Assembly (NCBI GenBank): GCA_961205875.1
Contig: OY540822.1
Location: 5,954,501-6,018,500, forward strand
Length of the DNA: 64,000 nucleotides
Origin: Sialis fuliginosa
Taxonomy: Eukaryota > Arthropoda > Insecta > Megaloptera > Sialidae
Direction: 5' to 3'
Positions 19,668 to 29,853 of the stretch are shown in pieces; within the stretch, counting starts at the first letter, position 1; each line of letters starts with the position of its first letter. The notes below the pieces were generated by a model. It ran no database searches. It was not told the DNA's origin and saw only the letters and a list, made by a program, of their open reading frames with translations. The position numbers and the translations under genes were made by a program.

Positions 19668-22284
19668 ATGTCAACAGCGTGGAGCAATGAAGAAACTTTC
19701 AAGTTTATTGATTTATATCAATCTGAGCCCGCAATTTGGGACCCAAATAATGCACTGCACAAGGATAAGAACAAGGTAGGTATGTTTATACTATTTTTAT
19801 TTGATAGAAATTATGTACACTTTCTATCTATAAGTACCTAATATTAGGAAGGACTTAAATTGTTTGTTGGAATTGAATAAGCTCCAAAACTAATGTAGGT
19901 ACTGATTTGAAAAATTCTTGTAGTATTAGAATCCTACATTATCCCTGATTGTAAAACCGACTTCAATGTAAAAAACGTAACACTAAAGGTAAAAAATAAC
20001 TGTATTAACTTCTCTCTCATTAATAATTTTTGAAGTTGGCGTTTCTAAATTAGCTTTGTCTCTTCGTTATTTAACACCGACTTCCGAAATTATTAATGAG
20101 AGAGAAGTTAATAAAGTTATTTTTCACCTTTTTTGTGTTTCGTTTTTTACATTGAAGTCGGTTTTATTTTTTTTATTAAAAATGTTTTATTACATACTTT
20201 TTTAGTGTGCAAATCTCAAATGCTCACTTGATATTATAACTATCAGTCTGAATATACATACAGTTGTGAATTATCTTTTAACTCCTAACCATTGAGGAGT
20301 TGACCCTCCATCATCAGCTCAACCACATTGAATTATTACAATGAGGCGTAGATACTGCTATACTGTTATACCTACAGTAAAAACATTACATGTGCCTATA
20401 AAATTTGAGGGTTGCCCTCGATTTCTCTAGGATCCTATCATCAGATCATGATATGCTAGCAATGGGATCACCTGGAAACCATGCTCTTTCGAACAAAAAA
20501 AGAATTTTCCAAATCGGTCAAGGCGTCTTCGAGTAATCGGGGCATATACTCGGGGAATTGAGAACCTCTTCCTTTTTTGAAGTCGGTTAAAAATGTAATA
20601 TTGTGGGTACGATGTTTTCAGGTGAATGATGCATGGAACCGCATTGCACACTCCCTGCAAATTCCTGTTTCGGAACTTAAAAAAAAGAAAGAGACATTGA
20701 TGTCAGCATTTCGGATGCACTTCAAGAAAAAACAAGATTCGATCCGATCTGGTATGGGAGAAGAAGAAATTTATAAGCCAATTTGGATTTTTTATGATGC
20801 TATGGAGGCATTTTTAAAAGGCAAATACAAAGTAAAAAGTATAATTACGACAGATGAGCAAAGGGTAAGTAAAACAATTAATTAGTTTCCAAATTTTTTA
20901 TTAATAAGTAACTAAGTATTTACACATTTTCATTACCACAAATTATAAACTAATTATATTATGCATCACAGGCCCTACCATTGCATAGTCTTCTTTGATG
21001 GATGTAATTCATAAAATTTGATCTTATTTGCGTAGCATTAATAGGAGCCCGACGAGGTACAGATTGTAATGGAAATAGATTTTCTTCATGATTTACTCTC
21101 ATACCTACATGGATTAATTCACCATTCCTATCATAGCTGTCAGTACTGCCTGGTGGAGTATAAATATAGCGAGATGATTTGCTCTTTCTTAAAAAATTGT
21201 GTAGTAATAAACAGCTGTGGGTTATAATAGAAGTTTTAACGACATCTAATGGAATAGGTTTTTTAAATACTCTAAAAACTGACGATAATATCCCGAAAGT
21301 ATTCTCTACGACCGCACGAGAACGTGATAGTTGTTGATTGAACATTCTTTCTGGGGTACCTAACTGATGATATCCAGGAAAGGGCTTCATAATATGAGTA
21401 CTAAGAGCAAAAGCGCCATCACCCAGAAAAACATAAGGGATATTAGTGTTACTTCCAGGAAGTGGGCAACTAGGTGGTAAATTAAGGGTCCCATCACATA
21501 TTTTTTTCCACAAATTGCTTTGATTTAAAATACCTCCATCACTAATTCTCCCTTGGCTTCCTATGTCAGCAAACAAAAAACAGTAATCACTATCTACTAG
21601 GGCTAATAAAACGATGCTGAAACTTCCTTTGTAATTAAAGTATTCAGATCCGGTATGAGCTGGTGCTAATATGGTAATATGCTTCCCATCTATCGCGCCA
21701 AGACAATGGGGAAAGCTGAACCCTTCCGTTTTGGTCAGCCATTCTTCAGGACTTGTGGGAATCTGAAAAAATAAATATATTTTTTTCAGGCAGTCATTGG
21801 AGAACAGACAGAAGAAGAAACGGCAACTCCAAGTGATGCTAGAAGCAACACAGTACCAAAGGACATGAATATAAAGATACCTGTACAGAGGAGACGTTCA
21901 GTTATGCCACCTGAGTTAGAAAAAGCAGATAAGGAATTGTCAAAGGCTTTTAATATGTTAAACCAGGCTATTCTCAATAAAGACCAACAAAATAAAAAAG
22001 AGGACGACTGCGACTTGTATGGGAGGCTTCTTGCTAATAAACTCAGAAAATATTCAGATAATGAGAGACAAGAGATAATGTACGAAATTGATGGATTACT
22101 ATTAAAACGGCATCGCAATTATAGTCCTCAGTACGTGTCTTCACCTTCTCAAATCATTATAAGTAAACGTCCGTCTTCTTTAGCCACCAGCTATTCTTGT
22201 CCATCACCGTCGTCATCTTGGATCAATCGCCCAACTTCATCGTCTTCAAATCATTATATAATTACTTCGAATGATGATTTTTAA
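19668..22284 (+). CDS. Harbinger MADF-BESS DNA-binding protein, three exons
   Basis: Exons 19668-19775, 20622-20864 and 21790-22284, joined in phase 0 at GTAGGT...TTTTCAG and GTAAGT...TTTTTCAG, give 281 residues. Exons 1-2 hold a MADF/Myb-like domain (WSNEETFKFIDLYQSEPAIW ... WNRIAHSL ... ELKKKKETLMSAFRMHFKKK ... PIWIFYDAMEAFL). Exon 3 has a BESS-like helix pair (LYGRLLANKLRKYSDNERQE). In PIF/Harbinger elements this second protein binds DNA and helps bring the transposase to the nucleus and TIRs. Intron 2 contains the last exon of the transposase on the other strand. Confidence 0.85.
19952..20166. mobile_element. Foldback MITE in intron 1 of the MADF gene
   Basis: The left arm (AAACCGACTTCAATGTAAAA ... 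CTTCTCTCTCATTAATAATT) returns as its reverse complement from about 20078 to 20166. The arms are about 85-90 bp with a short loop. Another TTTGAAGTCGGTT end occurs at 20575-20588, and 20390-20588 (with TGAGAACCTCTTCC) looks like a piece of a related element. Confidence 0.75.
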
Positions 22285-22921
22285 AATAACCAATTTAAAA
22301 AATGTAATGGGGCAATAATTATTGATTAAAAAATTTAAAGTATATACAAATGTTTTACTAACTCACCTTAATCATGTCCTTTAGCACTTGGTTCAGAGCC
22401 AAGCATACTTCAGGAATAATTCTAGATATGAGTGTACTTGATATTTTAAAATGGTAGTGCAGGCTCCTATAACTGTCTCCAGTCGCAAGAAATCGCAATG
22501 TCAATGCCAATCTTATTTTTGGAGGTATTGCTTCTCGCCAATATGTATCCTTTTTTGCAATAATTGGCGATATTTTTTGCAATATATACTCGAAATCACT
22601 AGATGACATACGAACAAAGTTATCGAATTCCCCTGATGGTTCTGCAGTAAGGTCGCTCAACAGATTGTCCATGAATTGCCTGAAAAAGGTAAAAAAAATC
22701 TTAATCATGTTGTTTACGTTAACATTCTAAATATTAATATCATATCGTAAGTACCACATTAAAAAATCTACGTACCTTGTCCTGTTTCGATGAATGGTCA
22801 GCATCCACCATCGCCTTTTTCGCCATTTCTTTTTAATAACTTTGTGACGGTACACACTTCTGTAATACTTGTAAACAGTATACAAATAAATAGCCGCAGC
22901 CGTAATTACTTCGACGTCCAT
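20959..22921 (-). CDS. Harbinger DDE transposase, three exons
   Basis: Exons 22921-22776, 22679-22367 and 21762-20959, with GT/AG junctions that keep phase, give 420 residues. Exon 1 has the basic KKKWRKRRWWML start typical of the family. Exon 2 has a helix-turn-helix region (ALTLRFLATGDSYRSLHYHF). Exon 3 has the DDE_Tnp_4 core: CLGAIDGKHI, VDSDYCFLFADIGSQGRISD, FLGDGAFALS and the glutamate in SRAVVENTFGIL. It cuts and pastes the element. No stop or frameshift is seen. Its intron 2 contains the last MADF exon on the plus strand. Confidence 0.87.
21763..21789. promoter_or_regulatory. Shared near-palindromic splice acceptors on both strands
   Basis: CTGAAAAAATAAATAT followed by ATTTTTTTCAG reads as pyrimidine tract plus CAG on both strands. 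On the plus strand it precedes MADF exon 3 (21790) and on the minus strand transposase exon 3 (21762). The two acceptors thus share 27 bp. Confidence 0.75.
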
Positions 22922-23041
22922 CGCAAGTGGTTTGCCAGGCAACAATGAGCCATGCGCCATTGTGTGAACACCAAGTGATCGTGGCCTACAATTGTGCATT
23001 GCAAAGCGTGGCCCATCACACGCCATTATGTACTGGGGGCT

Positions 23042-23290
23042 TAAGGTTAGGTCTCCACGATCACAAACAGTGTTTTTCGTGCGTTGAGTTCGGAAGGTAT
23101 TGGACAAAGTTATGGGGGGATGTGCCAATCGCGATGTCCACGAACTATAATTTGAACAATACAATGGGACAAGTATTTCAGGAAGACGACCGAAATGCTG
23201 CACCGAATAACGTAGAAAGCGAGTTGTTAAATCGTGAACGTGACATTTTGCGACGTGAGCGGGAGTTGTTTGAAAATAAAAATATCACAT
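23042..23290 (+). pseudogene. LTR-retrotransposon fragment, gag N-terminus
   Basis: Continues the element cut at 19403. From ATG at 23134 the frame reads MSTNYNLNNTMGQVFQEDD and then a coiled-coil-like ELLNRERDILRRERELFEN, a pattern I associate with Gag N-termini of some LTR elements. After about 23285 the sequence turns AT-rich and unrelated, so only about 50 codons remain. Confidence 0.4.
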
Positions 23291-23727
23291 CAATACATTT
23301 CTCTGAAAATTTATTCTATAAAATTTCCAAATGTTATTACTTATTATAATACAATTTTTTTAGTTAAAAAAAATTGAGCTTTTTGTATCGAGACTGTCAT
23401 TCACTCAATATTTATAGTTTAAATTCAACATTTCTTTTTGACAAATGATTTAACCTCAAAATTATATTTTAAACTGTCAGTAGATATTAACTTAGTACTT
23501 CAAAATCCTTTATTTTCCATTTCGCTTATGATTTTTTTATTAATTCAAGTTTGTTTTGACAAAATTTAGAGATATTATTATTATAATTTTTAGAGAAATG
23601 TATAATTTTTTTTACTACTTATTTTCGACATAATTTTGAATTGTTGTTCATTAAATCAATTCAAAAGAAATTATTCATAAAGAAAGTAAATGATCAGGTT
23701 GAAAATTATGAAATAATTATATTTTAG
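23291..23727. other. AT-rich non-coding stretch
   Basis: No coding signal. Probably the eroded 5' part of the transposon whose transposase remnant starts at 23728. Confidence 0.4.
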
Positions 23728-24975
23728 GAATTTACAATGGTTCATGTATTCGATTAGAAAATATATTAGGAAGATCAATGTTGTATTTGGCCTGTCGACA
23801 CCATATTTATGAATTGGTTTTAAGAAGTGTTATTGAAACAGTTTGGCCAGTAACAAATTCTCCTAACGTACCAGTTTTTGCCAGATTTCAAAAGTCTTGG
23901 AATACAATTGATAAGGATGAATATGAGACTGGTATTCAGGATCAATTTATTTGTGAAACAATTGGCGAAAAAAAAAAACGAACTCATCAGCTTTATTGAA
24001 GAACGATTACAGGTACTAGAATATTTCTTTTTGAGGAAATATTACCGTTAAATTTTTATCTGTGGTGAATTTCAATCAAATTAAATGTTTTAAAACGATT
24101 ACGGGTTAAATTGTTGGTTTTAAATTTTTCAGGAGAAACATGACAGAGATGATTACAAAGAATTACTAGAGTTATCACTTATATTTTTAGGTGGTACTCT
24201 AAACAATGGTGCAAGATTTAGAATTCCTGGACCAAACCATCACGCAAGATGGATGTCAAAAGCTCTTTACTCGCTAAAAACCTATATGTTTAAAAAACAG
24301 TTTAAATTAAGAGCCGCAGAAATCAGTGGGTTGAAGCATATATGTTTATTTATTATCAATTTTTATGTAGTGGCGTGGTTTAATTGTACTTCTACTATAA
24401 AGTCACCATATCAAGATTTAACCTTAATTAAAAACTTGATCAGGTATAGTAATGTTCATGCCTTGATCTCTCAAAAAGCAAGTGCGAAGCTAGCGAATCA
24501 TCTCTGGTATCTATCTGAGGAGCTCGTAGGCTTATCTCTTTTTGACAACGAAGTTTCACGGGATCAAAAATTATTAATAGTGAAGGCTATGAGAACTAGA
24601 GAAAGGATGTCATTCTTAAAAAGAGTAGAAGTTAAAGATGTTAATTTACTGTTAACTAAAAACGTTAGTGATTTTGCTAGCAAGCGCTCTTTTTTTTTAT
24701 TTGATCAATTTAAATTATCATATAAATTTTTTGACAAAGATCCAATACTGTGGTCGACTGATGATGATTATATTCATTGCATAAACGTGCTTTCGTATTT
24801 AAAAGTCACTAACGATATTGCTGAGCGGGGAGTTGCATTAATGACACAATTCAATAATTGTTTAACGAGAGATGAGGAACAAAAACAATTTTTGCTCCAA
24901 GTAGTAGAGAACCACAGGAAAAAATTCCCAGGCATTTCGAAGCAAAATATCATTTCATCATATGCAGCTGAATAA
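23728..24975 (+). pseudogene. DNA-transposon transposase, 5'-truncated, relative of 49803-52073
   Basis: Begins in mid-protein with YNGSCIRLENILGRSMLYLA, then CRHHIYELVLRSV. A poly-A run at about 23969-23979 shifts the frame. An apparent intron (24014-24133, GTACTA...TTTCAG) follows, then EKHDRDDYKELLELSLIFLG ... HHARWMSKALYSLK ... NDIAERGVALMTQF ... DEEQKQFLLQVVENHRKKFP. Block for block this matches the gene at 50610-52073 (CRHHIFEVVLRAV, ARWMAKAIYSLK, NDVAERGVKLMQEY, DEKQKQFLIQIL). The N-terminal half and catalytic start are missing. Confidence 0.75.
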
Positions 24976-25984
24976 AATTAAAATCGACTTTAGTTTCCGA
25001 TAAATGTTATTAAATTTATTTGTTATTATCATCAAGAGTTTCTTGTTTCTTGTATCTTATTCGGTATTTTTTGTTTCTTAGTTTTAATTGTTTCACAATT
25101 GTAAGATTTTTATTAAATAAATTTGTTGATTGAATTAATCTTTAATAAAAACTTTTTTCAGTCTACAATGGTTTAAATTTTTTTCGAAACTTAAAATTTT
25201 TATGGTTTCTCTTCGTTATTCGTTTGAAAATAATAGATGAAATAAGTGTTGTAATTCGTAGAATTCTTAAAAAAATTAAAAAATTGTGTAAATTATATGT
25301 TACAGCCAAAAACTGTTATTTTAAATGGAAAAAAAAAAAATTGAAAGAATTAAAGCCTAAATACAGCGTTTTGTTGACTTTTATAAAGAAATTTTGATAT
25401 TTTGTTGATAGATTTTAAAATTTTTTGTAAAATTTATTATTATAGCGAATAATCATTAAAATAGATATTGCAAACCTCACAATTTAGGAGCCAAAAGTGA
25501 TACAAAAAATTTTCTTGGCACAGATTTGTGAAACGTTGAACGATCTACTAAAATTTCCTCAAACTTTATGGTCTGAGATCAAAATTTTACACATTAAATG
25601 GAAAAAATCGAAATTTCAAAAAATCTGTATTTTTTAACGCAAATAAAAACGAGAGGGTTGACGTTAGAGACTGGACCCTAAGAGCTTTTTTTTACAGAAT
25701 TTAATACTGAAGAAGGATCAGTCATGGTTTTTCCGAAAAATAATGTTCTACATAGTTTGCAGGAGAAATGAACGTTAAAAAATCATTTTTCCATGTTAAA
25801 TCAATGGTAAATCTTCAAATTCGGTGATGGAGTTCTTCAAGTTGATATTAAGGGCTCAAATTTTTACAGAATTTTTTTTATAGCATATATAACAAGAATT
25901 TCACATGCAATCGAAGAAAAAAAATTATCGACTTTTTTTGGAACACACTATGCCTCACCCTGTATAATAATTATAATAAAATTG
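24976..25984. other. 3' non-coding part of decayed transposon
   Basis: AT-rich with no ORF of note. It ends near ATGCCTCACCCTGTATAATA, which may be an eroded terminus (compare CACCCTA ends of the related elements). No matching left end could be placed. Confidence 0.35.
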
Positions 25985-26275
25985 AAATATAATACTTTAA
26001 AATCACGATACCACAGAAAAATATCTTTAAAATAGAAAACACTACACAAACAACTACAACACGTCTTCATAACGTTCAACACAAATTTTGCAACAAATAT
26101 ACATTTCAAATAACTGTCAACTTCTCAGTAAAACGGGCACAGTTTTACCAACGTAGCTCATGAAAATAACTAGAACGTGCATTCCCCTTGCCCTTTTCGT
26201 ATTTCGAAGAGTAACCAATGATGGCCATAAGAGTTGATTATCTATATTATATGTGATTTGTGCTCTAATAATCTG
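25985..26275 (+). repeat. Duplicate of the hAT element 5' leader
   Basis: Matches 37848-38117 (ACTTTAAAATCACGATAxCACAG through TATATGTGATTTGTG) with scattered substitutions and small indels. In the other copy this lies between the subterminal repeats and the hAT transposase gene. Here it is orphaned, probably a deletion derivative. Confidence 0.75.
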
Positions 26276-26651
26276 AGCATTAACTTATGTAAAACACACA
26301 TTAAATTTGGTGATTAATAACATACCTTTACAGCAAAATATAACATTCTTAGGCTTCATAATTGATAAAAACCTTAACTGGAAAGATCATATTTATAATA
26401 TTAGTAATAAGTTATCGAAGTATAATTATGTTCTGAGAGTTCTCTCAAATAACGTAAAGAAAGGTACACAGTGTACGTAGAGTCAAATTTAAGATACGAT
26501 CTGATATTCTGGGGAAATTCCGTAAATACAACTAAAATATTTAAAATACAAAAAAAAAATGTATACGTACTATATCTAACCTTAAACCAAGAGATAGTTG
26601 TAAAGATACTTTCAAAGATTTGAAACTACTAATATTATCTGACCTCTATAT
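26276..26651 (+). pseudogene. LINE reverse-transcriptase fragment, upstream half
   Basis: Translates with few interruptions as a non-LTR RT C-terminal region (FLGFIIDKNLNWKDHI ... LSKYNYVLRVLSNN ... IFWGNSVNTTKIFKIQKK), with a TAG near 26480. It is interrupted at 26651 by a DNA transposon and continues at 29017. This pattern is common in Jockey/CR1-like LINEs. Confidence 0.65.
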
Positions 26652-27079
26652 TAGGGTGTCCCGAATTTTTTTTTTGTTTTCCTTAGGGGGGGGGGGGGGG
26701 GGGGAAGGTTTTAAAGGCGAAAAAAGGTATATTTTCATGATTTTTTTTGGAGATATGAATAATGTTGGTTTATTTATTTCATATACACGTTATAGTATGA
26801 CATCTAAAGTATCTTTGGAAAAATTTTCAATTAAAAATATCAAAAAATAAGTCCATGACAGCGAATCTCTGGAGGCGCCTCGAAAAAAAGTTGCTACGCG
26901 GTGAACTCCATAACTCGTTACCGGATCATCTAAAACAAAAAAATCGAAATGTGTTTAAAAGGTGATATGTTTCCCTAAATAGTCAGAGTTTTTTTTTTCG
27001 ATTTTCTTATTTTTGGCAGCATTTGAAAGTGAAAAACGTGATTTTCGCTAAAAAATTTCGGTGAATTTGTTATTATAAA

Positions 27080-28735
27080 ATGGGCAGCAAAAAAGTCGTG
27101 TTCTATTCAAGAAACCGATTCTGTCTCAGCAAATTGTGATGAAGATTCGGTGCGTGAATCTTTCCCAGAATCGTATCTGATAACAGAGGCATCCCCGACA
27201 AACACGCCCTCGATAGATACACCATCGACTTCAACGGCGAACCGGAATACATTGCCATTGCCAATAGTTGTTAAGGTCTGTGATAGATACGGCTTATCGA
27301 CGCGATCTGCTGCTGCTGTTGTTTCTGCGGTTTTGGCAGACATCGGTTTGACATCGACAGAAGCTTCAAAAGATTTTGGAGGTATTGTTATAAAAAGCAT
27401 TTACTTTGATGGACGAAAAGACAAAACTCTGATAAATGAGAAAATAGGGGATCATTACCATCGCAAAGAAGTTTCAGAAGAGTACATCTCAATTTTAACA
27501 GAACCTGGATCAATTTATTTGGGACACACAACGTCAAGTCGTGGCACTGCAAAGGGAATTTTTACTTCGATCACAACTTTATTAGAGGGTCAATGTTGGA
27601 ATTTAGATGACGTGATTTCCGTTGGATGTGACGGAACTGCCGGTTGGAAGGGTGGCGTTATTCAATATTTAAGAGTATTTGGAGAGACCGTTACAATGGT
27701 GTGTTTGTATGCTTCATGCCAATGAGTTACCTCTTCGTCATTTATTCTTGATCTTAGATGGTTGCACTTCGGGTCCTAGAGAATATTCCGGACCTATTGG
27801 CAAACAATTAGCTGGTTGCGAAAATAAAACCACGGTGTCTTTTTGTGCGGTGGCTAGTAATTTGTCTGACTTGCCGAAAAATGTGATCGATGAACTAGTA
27901 CGGATCAAAAATATCTTTATGAGATATGTCAAGCTGTATCAACTGGTTTCTGTACTCCTGAGCTGGCAAACCGTCAACCTGGAAAAATGGTGCACTCGAG
28001 ATGGCTTACTTCTGCTAATCGTATACTCAGACTTTACGTAAGTACTCTTAATCCATCAGAAAATTTGCAATTGCGTGTCAACTACGTGGTTAAAGTATAC
28101 GCTCCGATTTGGTTCCTAATCAAGTAAAAGACGTATTTTAAGGACGGAGCCAAGCATATTTTTCAACTGATTATGTACTCTCGATTTTTACCCGAAAATC
28201 TGAGATGTGTTGTGGATTCTGTTATCGAAAGAAATGCCTTTTTTGCGCACCACGAAAACCTACTTATCAGTATGTTGTTTGATGATAGAGACCACATTCG
28301 GGAGCTGGCATTGCAAAGAATAATAAAAGCTAGAGAAGCTAAAAGTAGCACTAAACGTCGGATATATATCCTACGTTTAGTGCTACTTTTAGCTTATATA
28401 TTTTATTTAAACCACCGAAAATTAACTTCTCTGCTAGAGATTACACCGAAATTATTGTGTGGCACGAGTGTCAGGTTACAACACCGCCAGTTCTTCGACA
28501 TATTTCTAATGAGGACCTTCAAATCATGGCAAAAAATAAGAGCTTGGAAATTTTTGACTTTCCTTATCACACACAATCTGTGGAAAGATGTGTTAAACTG
28601 GTAACAGAGGCCTCACAAAGTGTCAATGACGCTACTTCTAGAGATGGCTTTATTAGAACCAGGTTGCAATCTCGAGCAGAAATGCCAAATTTTGGACACA
28701 AAAATAAGTTTAAATTCTATGTTTTTTTTCATTGA
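27080..28735 (+). pseudogene. Transposase of the 26652-29016 element, broken
   Basis: Readable blocks in three frames: serine/threonine-rich N-terminus, then VVKVCDRYGLSTRSAAAVVS, IKSIYFDGRKDKTL, EPGSIYLGHT, VISVGCDGTAGWKGG (27150-27680); after a frameshift near 27685, WCVCMLHANELPLRHLFLIL and SGPREYSGPIGKQL; after another near 27945, HSRWLTSANRILRLYV-like sequence; later VERCVKLVTEASQSV and RDGFIRTRLQSRAEMP. D-containing motifs YFDGRK and GCDGT are probably catalytic. A TAA near 28123 and an internal foldback near 28338-28396 also break it. Confidence 0.72.
28338..28396. repeat. Inverted duplication inside transposase remnant
   Basis: AGCTAAAAGTAGCACTAAACGT is followed by about 13 bases and then its near-exact reverse complement. 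It lies where the family normally has a short basic linker before a KPPKINFSARDY block, so it looks like a local snap-back copy event. Confidence 0.75.
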
Positions 28736-29016
28736 TTATAAGCTCTATTTTGTTTTCTTGTGCTTTGTTTAATTAATTTTAATAATAAAATACCGTTTAA
28801 ACTTGATTTTTGTATAATTTTAGGTATATGGTTTAGGTCTGTAAAAACGTAAAATTTACAAAACTTGTAAAAAAGTGCGGTAGAGCCCTAAAGATGACAC
28901 GCATATCTAGTTTTTGTATTTTTTGCATAATCTGTGTAAAACTACGCAAATTTTGATACCCCTTGCGATAGTGTAGCTCGAAAAAAAACTTTTCCCATAC
29001 ATTACGGGACACCCTA

Positions 29017-29370
29017 CTCTATATACTCGAGTGTGCTTTATTTGCTAAGACCAATATAAAATTTTTTATCGATTATTTTCCAGAACATAATTACCCTACG
29101 AGACAAAGAAATCAGCCACAACCTATGCTTACAAATCTTATTGTTATACAAAAAAGAGTAATAAATTGTACTATAAAAATTTATAATAAAGTACCTAAGG
29201 AAATTAAAAATTTATCCATTAAAAAATTCAAATCGATGCTGAGAGATAAACTGCTAAAAGATTGTCACTATACTGTAGAAGAATTTCTTGAAAATTGATT
29301 TATTAAATTTTGTTGTTGACTTATATTATGCATTCATTTATGTATTTTATGGAATAAAAAATTATCTTAT
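29017..29370 (+). pseudogene. LINE fragment, downstream half with 3' end
   Basis: Resumes after the 8-bp duplication: LECALFAKTNIKFF-type start, then TRQRNQPQPMLTNLIVIQKR ... KVPKEIKNLSIKKFKSMLRD ... EEFLEN and stop near 29297. It is followed by AT-rich tail with ATTATCTTATCTTATTTT repeats at about 29350-29378, typical of a LINE 3' end. Confidence 0.65.
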
Positions 29371-29570
29371 CTTATTTTACATTGTTCAACACGTTGAATA
29401 TATAAGTTTCATTTCGATATTTTTAAATTAAATTGACCAATTTTACCGATGGACATGATAATTGTTGCTTTATAATCGCAATCACAAAAATGTTTAACAC
29501 GTACTTTCAAACTATTATCAACTGCGCCAAAACTGTTGTGTATTGAATTTTATTGTACATCGAGTGTGCT

Positions 29571-29844
29571 AGTAATGTTGCGGCTTCCGGAAAGAAGGTT
29601 TTTAAAAAATCAAATACAAGTTTTGTGACTAGTATAATGATACTTTACAAAGATACACTATGTCTCAATATCAAAATAAAAGTGTTTACAGTTTATGAAT
29701 ACAAAGCTTATATACTAATTGGTTATCTATTATGATTCAATTATAAGGAATTTGTATGGGATACATGTGCCTGCTGATAGTAGACGTATTTGGCAATAAA
29801 CCTTGATAGTCTGCTTATCTGCATCCGGTCGTGGTATCATAACT
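29571..29844 (-). repeat. 3' LTR of errantivirus-like provirus
   Basis: 274 bp, same as 37102-37375 but for one terminal base. The purine-rich AGCAGGGAAG just inside it on the minus strand (about 29845-29855) is the likely polypurine tract. Confidence 0.93.
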
Positions 29845-29853
29845 CTTCCCTGC

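Larger units (their letters stand above)
19404..23041. mobile_element. PIF/Harbinger DNA transposon, apparently complete
   Basis: TIRs AGGCCCCAGTACACAATGGC (left) and the complement of AGCCCCCAGTACATAATGGC (right), flanked by a 3-bp TAA duplication (19401-19403, 23042-23044), as expected for Harbinger (TWA targets). The TIR zones contain extra inverted words (GTACACAATGGC ... GCCATTGTGTAC near 19411-19458). It encodes a DDE transposase on the minus strand and a MADF-BESS protein on the plus strand, both with open spliced frames. It is inserted in an LTR-retrotransposon leader. Confidence 0.92.
26652..29016 (+). mobile_element. DNA transposon with TAGGGTGTCCCG ends, 8-bp TSD
   Basis: Starts TAGGGTGTCCCG and ends CGGGACACCCTA. 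The 8-bp duplication CTCTATAT lies at 26644-26651 and 29017-29024. Inside is a frameshifted transposase. The same TAGGGTG end and an 8-bp duplication fit the element at 49078-52425, so both may belong to one superfamily, which I cannot name with certainty. It sits in a LINE. Confidence 0.87.

Noticed and set aside
19118..19702. Minus-strand ORF of 194 codons across the Harbinger left end
   Set aside because: It spans the TIR junction, has biased composition (H, S, T) and no family resemblance; it overlaps the MADF start antisense.
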